Source: Ignavibacteria bacterium (GTDB taxonomy: Bacteria; Bacteroidota; Ignavibacteria; Ignavibacteriales; Ignavibacteriaceae). Taken from it: a stretch of 64,000 nt of DNA. The stretch spans positions 1 to 64,000 of the forward strand of contig JAUYAB010000078.1 in assembly GCA_030693705.1 (NCBI GenBank). The letters run 5' to 3'. Below are positions 38,735-46,670 of this stretch, in pieces. How positions within the stretch are numbered: position 1 is the first letter of the stretch; every line of letters starts with the position of its first letter. A program made the translations under genes and the position numbers. Below the pieces are notes generated by a model that was not told the DNA's origin, did no database searches, and worked only from the letters and a program-made list of their open reading frames with translations.

Positions 38735-39721
38735 TTACTTTCGTGTTCTATCCAAATACTTTGCAGCATCTTTCGCAAAGTACGTAAGAATCATATCAGC
38801 ACCCGCACGTTTAATTGCAACAAGAGATTCCATCATCACACGTTCGCCGTCTATCCAGTTATTTTGTGCAGCTGCTTTGATCATTGCGAATTCGCCGCTG
38901 ACTTGATATGCGGCTGTCGGTAAACCGAATTTTTCTTTAACACGATAAATTACATCAAGGTAAGCGCCGGCAGGTTTGACCATAACAATGTCCGCGCCTT
39001 CTTCAATATCGGATTCGACCTCGCGCATGGCTTCGTTCGTATTGGCAATATCCATTTGATGTGAACGCCTATCACCAAAAGCCGGAGTTGATTCAGCCGC
39101 ATCTCGGAATGGTCCGTAAAAACCGGAAGCATATTTTGCTGCGTAACTCATAATCGGAATTTTTGTAAATCCTTTATAATCCAAAGCTTTTCTTATTGCA
39201 ATAATTCTTCCATCCATCATATCGGAAGGAGCGATAATATCAGCGCCTGCTTCCGCATGAGAAACCGCTTCTTTCGCAAGAAGAGAAACTGTTTCATCGT
39301 TCAAAATATCTTCGCCGTTCAGAACACCACAATGTCCGTGCGAGGTATATTCACAAAGACAAACATCGGTAATCACCAGCAAATTTGGCACGTTCGCTTT
39401 AATTGCACGAACCGCTTGTTGAATAATTCCCGTTGGACTGTAGGCATCTGAACCAACTTCATCCTTATGCTCGGGAATTCCGAAAAGAATTACTGCGGGA
39501 ATTCCAAGTGAAGCAACTTCTTTACATTCTTCAACTAAAACATCAATTGACATTTGAAAAACACCCGGCATCGACTTTATCGGGTTTTTTATTTTTTCTC
39601 CAGGAACCGCAAAAAGCGGATAGATGAAATCATCTTTTGTAAGAATTGTTTCGCGAACCATGTCGCGCACTAATGGATTATAACGCAGTCTTCGTAAACG
39701 TTTTAAAGGATAATTAGCCAT
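38735..39721 (-). CDS. hemB: Delta-aminolevulinic acid dehydratase (porphobilinogen synthase)
   Basis: 328 residues. The two catalytic Lys residues are in [15 protein letters not shown] and [15 protein letters not shown]. The metal site is [12 protein letters not shown], whose three Cys residues predict the zinc-dependent class. It condenses two ALA molecules to porphobilinogen. hemH lies 4.3 kb away on the other strand, so haem genes are near each other but not in one operon. Confidence 0.97.
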   Translation of the reverse strand: MANYPLKRLRRLRYNPLVRDMVRETILTKDDFIYPLFAVPGEKIKNPIKSMPGVFQMSIDVLVEECKEVASLGIPAVILFGIPEHKDEVGSDAYSPTGIIQQAVRAIKANVPNLLVITDVCLCEYTSHGHCGVLNGEDILNDETVSLLAKEAVSHAEAGADIIAPSDMMDGRIIAIRKALDYKGFTKIPIMSYAAKYASGFYGPFRDAAESTPAFGDRRSHQMDIANTNEAMREVESDIEEGADIVMVKPAGAYLDVIYRVKEKFGLPTAAYQVSGEFAMIKAAAQNNWIDGERVMMESLVAIKRAGADMILTYFAKDAAKYLDRTRK

Positions 39722-39770
39722 ACATACTCCAAATCAGATTAGAAATAATTTTCTCTTGTTGAAAATTACG

Positions 39771-39798
39771 AAAAAATATTTTTAAGACCGTTCCGGTC
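39771..39798 (-). terminator. Possible terminator after the alpha/beta hydrolase gene
   Basis: On the minus strand GACCG-GAA-CGGTC (39786-39798) forms a short GC-containing hairpin followed by TTAAAAATATTTTTTC. It lies 22 bases past the hydrolase stop and before hemB, so it would separate the two transcripts. Confidence 0.4.
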
Positions 39799-39820
39799 AA
39801 AAATTTTCACCTCTTCAACT

Positions 39821-41239
39821 TTACTGAAGAATTTCTTTCAACCAGTCACTTATTATCCCTAAAGCGATTGGAGAAAACGTTTCTTCAATTTTGGCATACT
39901 CGTTTGGCGAACCTGTCTGCGCTGTTTGAAAAGGGTGATTTAAGCCAGGCAAAAGCATCATTTTATAATTTTTGTTTTTTCCTTTTTTAAGCGCTTGTTC
40001 TATTGCCGCTAAATCTTCTTTCGGCGGAACTTGCAAATCTTTTTCGCCATTTAACGCCAGCACCGGGCATTTAACTTTTTCCAGTGCGGGAACCGGATCG
40101 TAGGTTAAGAAAAATTTAAACCACGGGCTTGATGCCGTTTTACTTTGTCGTTCAATAAAAGTTTTTATGTCGCCCAATTCTTTTTGTTCACTTTCCGGGA
40201 GTTTTTGAACAAACTCTTCAAGCATTTTCTTTACGCGAACACTTGCTTCTTCCGCATCTTTACTGTTTCGTATTTCCGAATATATAGCTTTTGAAAGTTT
40301 CATGTTTTTTTCAAATACTTCAGCGGGGACAGCGTTGGCTTTAGAAATTAACTCTGCCTGCTTAATTAATATTTCTTCTCCTGTTAAACCGGGTCCGGCT
40401 AAAAGAATAATAAAGGCAATATCCTTTCGTTCCGATGCGACCAGCGGAGCGATCATTCCTCCTTCGCTGTGACCGATTAATCCTATTTTATTTTGATTCA
40501 CTTCCTTTCGCGTTTTCAAATAATCAACTGCGGCATTAACATCTTTTACAAAATCAAGGGTCGTTGCCTTTTTATAATCTCCCGTAGAACTGCCACCGCC
40601 ACGGTCGTCAAACCGAAGCACGACAAAACCTTTCCTCGTTAAATAATCTGCAATTACAAGAAACGGTTTGTGATTAAAAACCGTCTCATCTCTATCTTGT
40701 TTGCCTGATCCCGTAATTAAAACAACCGCCGGAAAATTATTTCCTTCCTTCGGAAAAGTAAAAGAACCCCCCAGCTTGATGCTGTCAATTCTATTTTCAA
40801 ACACGACTTCTTCATCATTATACGGATACGGTTTTACCGGAAGCTGCGGTCTTTTTGCTTCTTCAACTTTATCTATTTTTTTCATGTTAAGCGGAAAGCT
40901 ATGCGCGCCTTGCGACCAAGTCCCAATCAGCATCAAGCTATCTTTATTGTATACCGCCGAATAATTTCCACCAATTGCTGCAATCGTAAAAAACAAAGAA
41001 TCTTGCGAAGAGGTAATTTTATCAACTTTAATTCCGTATTTGCTTTGATCGGGGCTGTCCATCGTTGCACTGAACGTGTTGTCATCCTTTTTATCGACAC
41101 GAAAAACCAGCGTTAAACCGACCGTCGGGCTGACCTTTACACTCCCTTGCCAAATGCCAACCGGAGTAAAATTGCTTTGCGGAAAAATTGAAGTGAGAAG
41201 AAAAAGAGAAACGGTTAATGGAAAGAGTAGCTTTTTCAT
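39821..41239 (-). CDS. Exported alpha/beta hydrolase with N-terminal beta domain
   Basis: 472 residues. The signal peptide (1-20, ending FPQS) is followed by a beta-rich domain (about 25-130, GIWQGSVKVSPTVGLTLVF) and an alpha/beta hydrolase core. The oxyanion/nucleophile elbow is GLIGHSEGGMIAP with the nucleophile Ser. The acid is probably the Asp in LALNGEKDLQVPP and the His that in LPGLNHPF. Proteins with this layout are generally annotated as periplasmic esterases or peptidases of the S9 relatives. Substrate unknown. Confidence 0.85.
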   Translation of the reverse strand: MKKLLFPLTVSLFLLTSIFPQSNFTPVGIWQGSVKVSPTVGLTLVFRVDKKDDNTFSATMDSPDQSKYGIKVDKITSSQDSLFFTIAAIGGNYSAVYNKDSLMLIGTWSQGAHSFPLNMKKIDKVEEAKRPQLPVKPYPYNDEEVVFENRIDSIKLGGSFTFPKEGNNFPAVVLITGSGKQDRDETVFNHKPFLVIADYLTRKGFVVLRFDDRGGGSSTGDYKKATTLDFVKDVNAAVDYLKTRKEVNQNKIGLIGHSEGGMIAPLVASERKDIAFIILLAGPGLTGEEILIKQAELISKANAVPAEVFEKNMKLSKAIYSEIRNSKDAEEASVRVKKMLEEFVQKLPESEQKELGDIKTFIERQSKTASSPWFKFFLTYDPVPALEKVKCPVLALNGEKDLQVPPKEDLAAIEQALKKGKNKNYKMMLLPGLNHPFQTAQTGSPNEYAKIEETFSPIALGIISDWLKEILQ

Positions 41240-41332
41240 TTTTATAATTAACTCCTAACTAATTGAGAACCAATGAGAAAAATTAGTGAAATCGAAATGA
41301 ATCTTTTTCACCGCTGTCTATATTTAAATTCT

Positions 41333-41740
41333 TTACTTTGAATACATTTCAATTATGTCATCGGGGATTCTTACGGGTCTGCCGCTTTTTGTGGAGATCA
41401 TCGTATAAATTAAATACCCTTCCGAGGCAACTTTATTTGTCTCTTTGTTCAAAATAAAAAAGAGTACTTTTGCCTGTGCACCGTTAACTTCACCAATTTG
41501 CGTGCGGACGATAATTTTATCCTCGAGTTTTATGGAACGTTTATATTCAATATGTGTTGTACTGATAACCCAGTTTAATTCCCGTTCCCAAAATTTCTGC
41601 ATCGACATCTTATATCCGTCTCGCATTTGAATATAACGGGCTGCAAAAACGTATTCTAAATATTTTGTGTTGTGTACATGGTTGTTTAAATCAATATCAT
41701 CGGGACGAATTGCAATTTCTGTTTCGTAGGCTGTATACAT
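41333..41740 (-). CDS. Acyl-CoA thioesterase-like hotdog protein
   Basis: About 135 residues starting at MYTAYETEIAIRP; a TTG four codons upstream could extend it slightly. The motif RPDDIDLNNHVHNTKYLEYV is the Asp/His/Asn pattern of 4-hydroxybenzoyl-CoA thioesterase relatives (YbgC/FadM type). A fatty acyl-CoA or acyl-ACP substrate is likely. It is divergent from the oligopeptidase gene. Confidence 0.85.
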   Translation of the reverse strand: MYTAYETEIAIRPDDIDLNNHVHNTKYLEYVFAARYIQMRDGYKMSMQKFWERELNWVISTTHIEYKRSIKLEDKIIVRTQIGEVNGAQAKVLFFILNKETNKVASEGYLIYTMISTKSGRPVRIPDDIIEMYSK

Positions 41741-41822
41741 GCTTTTTCTCAAAAAATTGATATTTGCTCTTCCAAATATCCTTAATAGATTTTTTCTAAC
41801 CTAAACTTGTCTTAACATTTTC

Positions 41823-41854
41823 TTTGTAATTGAAAGCAAGAAGGTATAGTTTTG
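41823..41854 (+). promoter_or_regulatory. Bacteroidota-type primary sigma promoter of the oligopeptidase gene
   Basis: TTTG at 41823-41826 is followed by exactly 20 bases and then TAGTTTTG at 41847-41854. This matches the TTTG-N19/20-TAnnTTTG consensus known from Bacteroidota. The ATG of the oligopeptidase is 35 bases further on, and GAGGAAG at about 41879 is a good ribosome site. Confidence 0.65.
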
Positions 41855-41888
41855 GTCAATAAAATGATTAAAAACTTGAGGAAGCAAA

Positions 41889-44009
41889 ATGAAGAAACTT
41901 TTTACCGTCATCTTTGTGTTTAGTATTGTATTGAACATGCTTTACTCTCAACAAATGAAAGGAAACGAGTTGGTTCCGCCAAAAGTAGAAAAAATTAAAA
42001 AAGAATTAACCAAACACAGCAATACTCGCACAGATAACTATTACTGGTTGAATGAGCGGGAAAATCCGAAAGTGATTGATTATCTCAACGCAGAAAACAC
42101 ATACACAAAAGCTGTAATGCAGCAGACCGAAGCTTTCCAAGAAAAACTTTACACTGAAATTGTTGGAAGAATAAAACAGACCGATATGTCGGTTCCCTAC
42201 AAGCACAATGGATATTTCTACTATACTCGATATGACAAAGGAAAAGAATATCCTGTTTATTGCCGCAAAAAGGGGTCGCTTGACGGTGCTGAAGAAATTA
42301 TGCTTAACGTAAATGAATTGGCGGCAAGACACAGCTTTTGCCAAGTTGTTGGATTGGAAGTAACCTCAAACAATAACCTCCTTGCCTATGGAATCGATAC
42401 GCTCGGAAGAAGAAAATATTCGATTTTCATTAAAGATTTAGAAACCGGAAAAACCTTCGCGGATCATATCCCTCTTTCAACCGGTAATATTACTTGGGCG
42501 AACGATAATAAGACAATTTTCTATTCGATGCAGGATGATGCCCTGCGTCCATTTAAAATATTCAAACATATTTTAGGAACTGAAAATTCACTTGACAAAG
42601 AAGTTTACCATGAGACAGATGAAACGTTCAGCACGTTTGTTTTTAAAACGAAATCCGAAAAGTTTATCGTGATCGGTTCGCGAAGCACTCTTTCAAATGA
42701 GTATCGTTTTATAGATGCAGATAAACCGGAGAGTGAATTCAAAATAATTCAGCCGCGGGAAAAAAATCTAGAATATTCGGTCGATCATTTCGGAGATAAA
42801 TTTTACATCGTTACAAATCTTGACGCGATAAATTTTCGTTTAATGGAGACTCCGACAGATAAGACCACGAAAGAAAATTGGACGGAAGTAATACCCCACA
42901 GAAAAGATGTGCTGATGGAAGGGATAGAAATCTTTAAAAATTATTTGGTTGTGCAAGAACGGAAAAACGGACTTGCCCAAATCCGCATTATTAATTGGAA
43001 AAACAAAAAAGCTTATTCAATCCCGTTTGATGAGCAAACCTATTTTGTTTACGCTTCCACAAATCCAGAATTCGATACTGACATCTTCCGTTTTGGTTAT
43101 ACATCTTTGACCACACCAAATTCAACTTTTGATTTTAACATGCTAACAAAAGAACGAACGCTGTTAAAGCAAGAAGAAGTGGTCGGAAATTATAATCCAC
43201 AAGACTACCATGCAGAACGAATTTTTGCAACCGCAACTGATGGAACTCAAATCCCTATTTCATTGGTTTATAAAAAAGGATTGGAAAAAAACGGTAACAA
43301 CCCGTTACTTCTTTACGGATACGGCTCTTACGGCATCAGCACCGATCCAACGTTCAGTTCGGTTCGTTTAAGTTTGCTCGATAGAGGTTTCGTCTATGCG
43401 ATAGCTCATATCCGCGGCGGGCAGGAACTCGGTAGACAGTGGTATGAAGATGGAAAATTTTTCAAAAAGAAAAACACATTTACTGATTTTATCGCTTGCG
43501 CAGAAGAATTGATCAAACAAAAATTTACCGCCCCGCAAAAACTTTTTGCAAACGGCGGAAGCGCCGGCGGTTTATTGATGGGTGCGGTAATAAATTTGCG
43601 TCCCGATTTATTTAAAGGTGTTGCGGCGGCAGTTCCTTTTGTTGATGTCGTAACAACTATGCTTGATGAATCAATTCCCCTTACAACCGGCGAGTATGAT
43701 GAGTGGGGAAACCCGAATCAAAAAGATTATTTCGATTACATGCTTTCTTATTCGCCGTATGATAATGTTGAAGCGAAAGCATATCCCAATTTGTTAGTAA
43801 CCGCAGGTTTGCATGATTCCCAGGTTCAATATTGGGAACCGGCTAAATGGGTAGCAAAACTTCGCGAACTGAAAACTGATAAAAATCTTCTTCTGCTCGA
43901 TACCGATATGGAATCGGGTCACGGCGGCGCTTCGGGAAGATTTAAACGATTTAAACGAACTGCGCTACAATATGCGTTCTTCTTTAACTTACTTGGAATA
44001 GAAAAATGA
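41889..44009 (+). CDS. ptrB: Oligopeptidase B (S9A prolyl oligopeptidase family), exported
   Basis: 706 residues. A signal peptide (1-20, ending MLYSQQ) suggests a periplasmic enzyme, unlike E. coli PtrB. The N-terminal phrase DNYYWLNERENPKVIDYLNA is typical of oligopeptidase B. The propeller covers about 70-420. The hydrolase domain has the nucleophile in FANGGSAGGLLMG, the acid region LVTAGLHDSQVQYWEPAKW, and the His in MESGHGGASGRF. It would cleave short peptides, probably after Arg or Lys. It overlaps hemH by four bases (ATGA), so the two are co-expressed from the promoter at 41823. Confidence 0.9.
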   Translation: MKKLFTVIFVFSIVLNMLYSQQMKGNELVPPKVEKIKKELTKHSNTRTDNYYWLNERENPKVIDYLNAENTYTKAVMQQTEAFQEKLYTEIVGRIKQTDMSVPYKHNGYFYYTRYDKGKEYPVYCRKKGSLDGAEEIMLNVNELAARHSFCQVVGLEVTSNNNLLAYGIDTLGRRKYSIFIKDLETGKTFADHIPLSTGNITWANDNKTIFYSMQDDALRPFKIFKHILGTENSLDKEVYHETDETFSTFVFKTKSEKFIVIGSRSTLSNEYRFIDADKPESEFKIIQPREKNLEYSVDHFGDKFYIVTNLDAINFRLMETPTDKTTKENWTEVIPHRKDVLMEGIEIFKNYLVVQERKNGLAQIRIINWKNKKAYSIPFDEQTYFVYASTNPEFDTDIFRFGYTSLTTPNSTFDFNMLTKERTLLKQEEVVGNYNPQDYHAERIFATATDGTQIPISLVYKKGLEKNGNNPLLLYGYGSYGISTDPTFSSVRLSLLDRGFVYAIAHIRGGQELGRQWYEDGKFFKKKNTFTDFIACAEELIKQKFTAPQKLFANGGSAGGLLMGAVINLRPDLFKGVAAAVPFVDVVTTMLDESIPLTTGEYDEWGNPNQKDYFDYMLSYSPYDNVEAKAYPNLLVTAGLHDSQVQYWEPAKWVAKLRELKTDKNLLLLDTDMESGHGGASGRFKRFKRTALQYAFFFNLLGIEK

Positions 44010-45019
44010 AAACCGGTGTATTGCTCATTCAACTTGGAACTCCCGATAGTCCATCGGTTAAAGATGTGCGGAAATATCTTTCTGAATTTCTCAATGATCC
44101 GCGAGTAATAGATATCCCTACAATTGCAAGATTCTTTCTTGTAAATGGAATTATCGTTCCGTTCCGCGCACCGAAATCGGCAAAAATTTATCAACAACTT
44201 TGGACGAAAGAAGGATCACCTCTTTTACTTTACGGCGAAAGTTTGCAGAAAAAATTACAAGCAAGTTTTGGAAGCGAAGTTGATGTTCACCTTGCAATGC
44301 GCTATGGGAATCCGAACATGGAAACTGTTCTGGAAGAAATGCGTAAGAAAAATTATTCGCGGATACTTCTACTTCCTTTATTTCCGCAGTATGCTTCAGC
44401 AACAACCGGTTCGGCAATTGATAAAGCCATGCGGATCATCCAAAAGTGGTGGGTCATTCCGGAGATCAGAACCATCTCACAATTTTATGATGACGAAGGA
44501 TTTATCGATTGCTTTGTTGAAAAAGGAAAGCAATACAACATAAACGACTATGACCATGTCTTGTTCAGCTACCACGGATTACCAATTCGTCAAGTTGATA
44601 AAGTTCATGTTGATGGCAAACCTTGTTCTGAACATAACTGCGAGAATGAAATTACGGAAGAAAATAAATTTTGCTACAAAGCAGCTTGTTATGCAACAAC
44701 AAGATCGATCGCCGGAAAGTTAAATCTTCCGAAAGAAAAATATATGGTTTGTTTTCAGTCGCGGCTTGATAAAAACTGGCTTGAACCGTTTGCCGATAAA
44801 ACCATAATTGAACTTGCAAAAAAAGGAGCAAAAAAAATATTGGTTTTCAGCCCGGCATTTGTTGCGGATTGCCTAGAAACCATTATTGAAATTGGACACG
44901 AATACCAGCAGCTTTTTGTTGCACACGGCGGCGAAAAAGTACAGCTTGTGGAAAGTTTGAATGATTCCGATGCGTGGGTTGAAGCCGTAAAGATAATGGT
45001 TCAAAAACAGATAGGTTAA
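44006..45019 (+). CDS. hemH: Ferrochelatase (protohaem/coprohaem ferrochelatase)
   Basis: 337 residues. The start GVLLIQLGTPDSPSVKDVR and the catalytic His in HVLFSYHGLP are diagnostic, and the conserved Glu is in PAFVADCLETIIEIG. It inserts Fe2+ into protoporphyrin IX or coproporphyrin III; the sequence alone does not separate these. It is translationally coupled to the oligopeptidase gene. The internal CSEHNCENEITEENKFCYKAAC is Cys-rich and may hold an Fe-S cluster, as in some ferrochelatases (inference). Confidence 0.96.
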   Translation: MKTGVLLIQLGTPDSPSVKDVRKYLSEFLNDPRVIDIPTIARFFLVNGIIVPFRAPKSAKIYQQLWTKEGSPLLLYGESLQKKLQASFGSEVDVHLAMRYGNPNMETVLEEMRKKNYSRILLLPLFPQYASATTGSAIDKAMRIIQKWWVIPEIRTISQFYDDEGFIDCFVEKGKQYNINDYDHVLFSYHGLPIRQVDKVHVDGKPCSEHNCENEITEENKFCYKAACYATTRSIAGKLNLPKEKYMVCFQSRLDKNWLEPFADKTIIELAKKGAKKILVFSPAFVADCLETIIEIGHEYQQLFVAHGGEKVQLVESLNDSDAWVEAVKIMVQKQIG

Positions 45020-45096
45020 ATCTCTACTTGCGAGTTGCAAAAAGAAAATTATTCAATTATTTTATCTGAAAAGTTTCACAAGAATTAAGAATCAAA

Positions 45097-45324
45097 ATGG
45101 AAAACGCATTAATAAATCAGATCAACGCTTTAAGTCTCTCAGAAAAAATTCTTTTAGTTGAAGAAATCTGGGATAGCATCGCTTTGGAGAATGAGAGTTT
45201 TGAAATGACTCAATCGCAAAAAGATGAATTAGATAGAAGATTGAAGTCGTATGAAAACAATCCGATGCAAGGGCGGAGTTGGGAGGAAATCAAATCTGAA
45301 TTTCTAAAAAGAAAAGCCAGTTAA
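45097..45324 (+). CDS. Addiction-module antitoxin (RelB/TIGR02574-like)
   Basis: 75 residues. LSLSEKILLVEEIWDSIA followed by a Glu/Lys-rich helix is the usual pattern of short addiction-module component proteins. It ends in TAA directly followed by the TTG start of the RelE/ParE gene, so the pair is tightly coupled. The protein should bind and block the toxin and repress its own promoter. Confidence 0.88.
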   Translation: MENALINQINALSLSEKILLVEEIWDSIALENESFEMTQSQKDELDRRLKSYENNPMQGRSWEEIKSEFLKRKAS

Positions 45325-45615
45325 TTGCGAATCACTTTTCATCCTGAAGCAGAAACCGAATTTAATGAAGCCGCTCTGTGGTACGGCAAACAAGGTGTCG
45401 GACTCGATATAGAATTTTTAAGATGCATTGACGAGTCGATAAACAGAATACTGCGAAACCCGGAATCCTTTCCAATCACCCACAAACAATTAAGAAAAAC
45501 CGTTGTAAAAAAATTTCCTTTCATCATCTTGTATGAAAGTTTAAAAGATGAAATCAGAATAATGGCTATCTTTCATACAAGGAGAAATCCCAAGAACTGG
45601 CAAAAGCGAAGTTAA
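45325..45615 (+). CDS. RelE/ParE-family toxin (TTG start)
   Basis: 96 residues. ITFHPEAETEFNEAALWYG at the N-terminus and FPFIILYESLKDEIRIMAIFHTRRNP at the C-terminus (split here over two strands) match ParE/RelE toxins. The first codon is TTG, zero bases after the antitoxin stop, and no ATG occurs early in the frame. RelE members cleave mRNA in the ribosome and ParE members poison gyrase. Sequence alone does not decide, though the HTRRNP ending is commoner in ParE-like members. Its stop is one base from the stop of the convergent flavoprotein gene. Confidence 0.88.
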   Translation: MRITFHPEAETEFNEAALWYGKQGVGLDIEFLRCIDESINRILRNPESFPITHKQLRKTVVKKFPFIILYESLKDEIRIMAIFHTRRNPKNWQKRS

Positions 45616-45616
45616 T

Positions 45617-46600
45617 CTAGGAAATATTGCAGCTAAGATAATCCGTACAAATCTTCGTCATCGCTGTGCGTGACGAATTGAATGCCCAAATAATCGATCC
45701 GCCTTTTGTTCCCGCGGTTAAATCGCCAAGCAAAAATAACCCTTGTACTGAAGTTTCATGATGTTCTTTTACAATTGGTTCTTCACCGTCAAATTCAATC
45801 CCGATCATTTTTAAAAAGTTGGAGGGAGTGGTTCCGCCAAGAGCGAGAACCACATTCTCAAAACTTTGAGCCGGAAATTTTTCATTCTTAAATGTTACAA
45901 ACGGTTTTCCTTCTTTATCTTCGATTGAAAGGACTTCTGATTCATATAAAATATTTACTTTCTTCTCTTCTTCAAGCGCTAAGATGCTTACGCGGTTAAT
46001 CTCATTCATCCGTGAGAATTCTTTTTTTCGATAACTTAATGAAACTGTGTTACCGGCTTGCGATAAGTATTGGCAATATTCCGAAGCTGAGTCGCCTCCG
46101 CCAACAACTAGAACTTTTGAGTTTGTCATTTCCTTCGTCGTCACATCGAAGAAAACAGAATTTTTTAACGATGCGGGTATTTTATATTCCGGTTTATTCG
46201 GTTTGCCTAAAATGCCTATAGCAATCGTAACAATTTTAGTGTGATATTCCCCTTTATCCGTATAAACGATGAACGATTTATCCTCATTTTGGTGAAGTTT
46301 CCAAACAGTTTCGCCATACTTTGCTTGCAATTGATTTTCTTCAATCGCTTTATCAAGGTAAGAAATAGTTTCGTGCTTGGTTAAATCGGGAATACACATC
46401 ACGCCGGTGCATTTTGCTTCAAATCCTTTAAAATTGGCGGTAACCAATTTGTTGTCCGGATAATATTTTTTAATCGAAAAAGAATGTTCTTCCGCCTTTT
46501 CAAGCAATAAAATTTTTGCTGAATCGATGCCGGAATGAACCGCTTCAACAGCCATGCTGATGCCCGCTGGTCCCGCGCCGATGATGAGAATGTCGTACAT
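45617..46600 (-). CDS. YpdA-like FAD/NAD(P)-dependent oxidoreductase
   Basis: 327 residues. The FAD motif ILIIGAGPAGISMAVEA is at residues 4-20, the NAD(P) motif VLVVGGGDSASEYCQYL at about 165, and the FAD end motif LFLLGDLTAGTKGGSI near the C-terminus. There is no CxxC active site, so it is not thioredoxin reductase. The layout is like YpdA, the bacillithiol disulfide reductase of Firmicutes. Chlorobiota relatives use a methylated bacillithiol, which would suit this assignment (inference). It stands alone, upstream of a one-base convergent gap. Confidence 0.8.
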   Translation of the reverse strand: MYDILIIGAGPAGISMAVEAVHSGIDSAKILLLEKAEEHSFSIKKYYPDNKLVTANFKGFEAKCTGVMCIPDLTKHETISYLDKAIEENQLQAKYGETVWKLHQNEDKSFIVYTDKGEYHTKIVTIAIGILGKPNKPEYKIPASLKNSVFFDVTTKEMTNSKVLVVGGGDSASEYCQYLSQAGNTVSLSYRKKEFSRMNEINRVSILALEEEKKVNILYESEVLSIEDKEGKPFVTFKNEKFPAQSFENVVLALGGTTPSNFLKMIGIEFDGEEPIVKEHHETSVQGLFLLGDLTAGTKGGSIIWAFNSSRTAMTKICTDYLSCNIS

Positions 46601-46670
46601 AAAAAACCTCTATACTCTTTTAATAAATAACGCTATTTGTTTCGAAATAATTCCTTAAAAAAAAATAAAA

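Noticed and set aside
45617-46600. Thioredoxin reductase
   Set aside because: No CxxC active site: the only close Cys pair is CTGVMC, with four intervening residues, in the wrong region. A YpdA-like assignment fits better.
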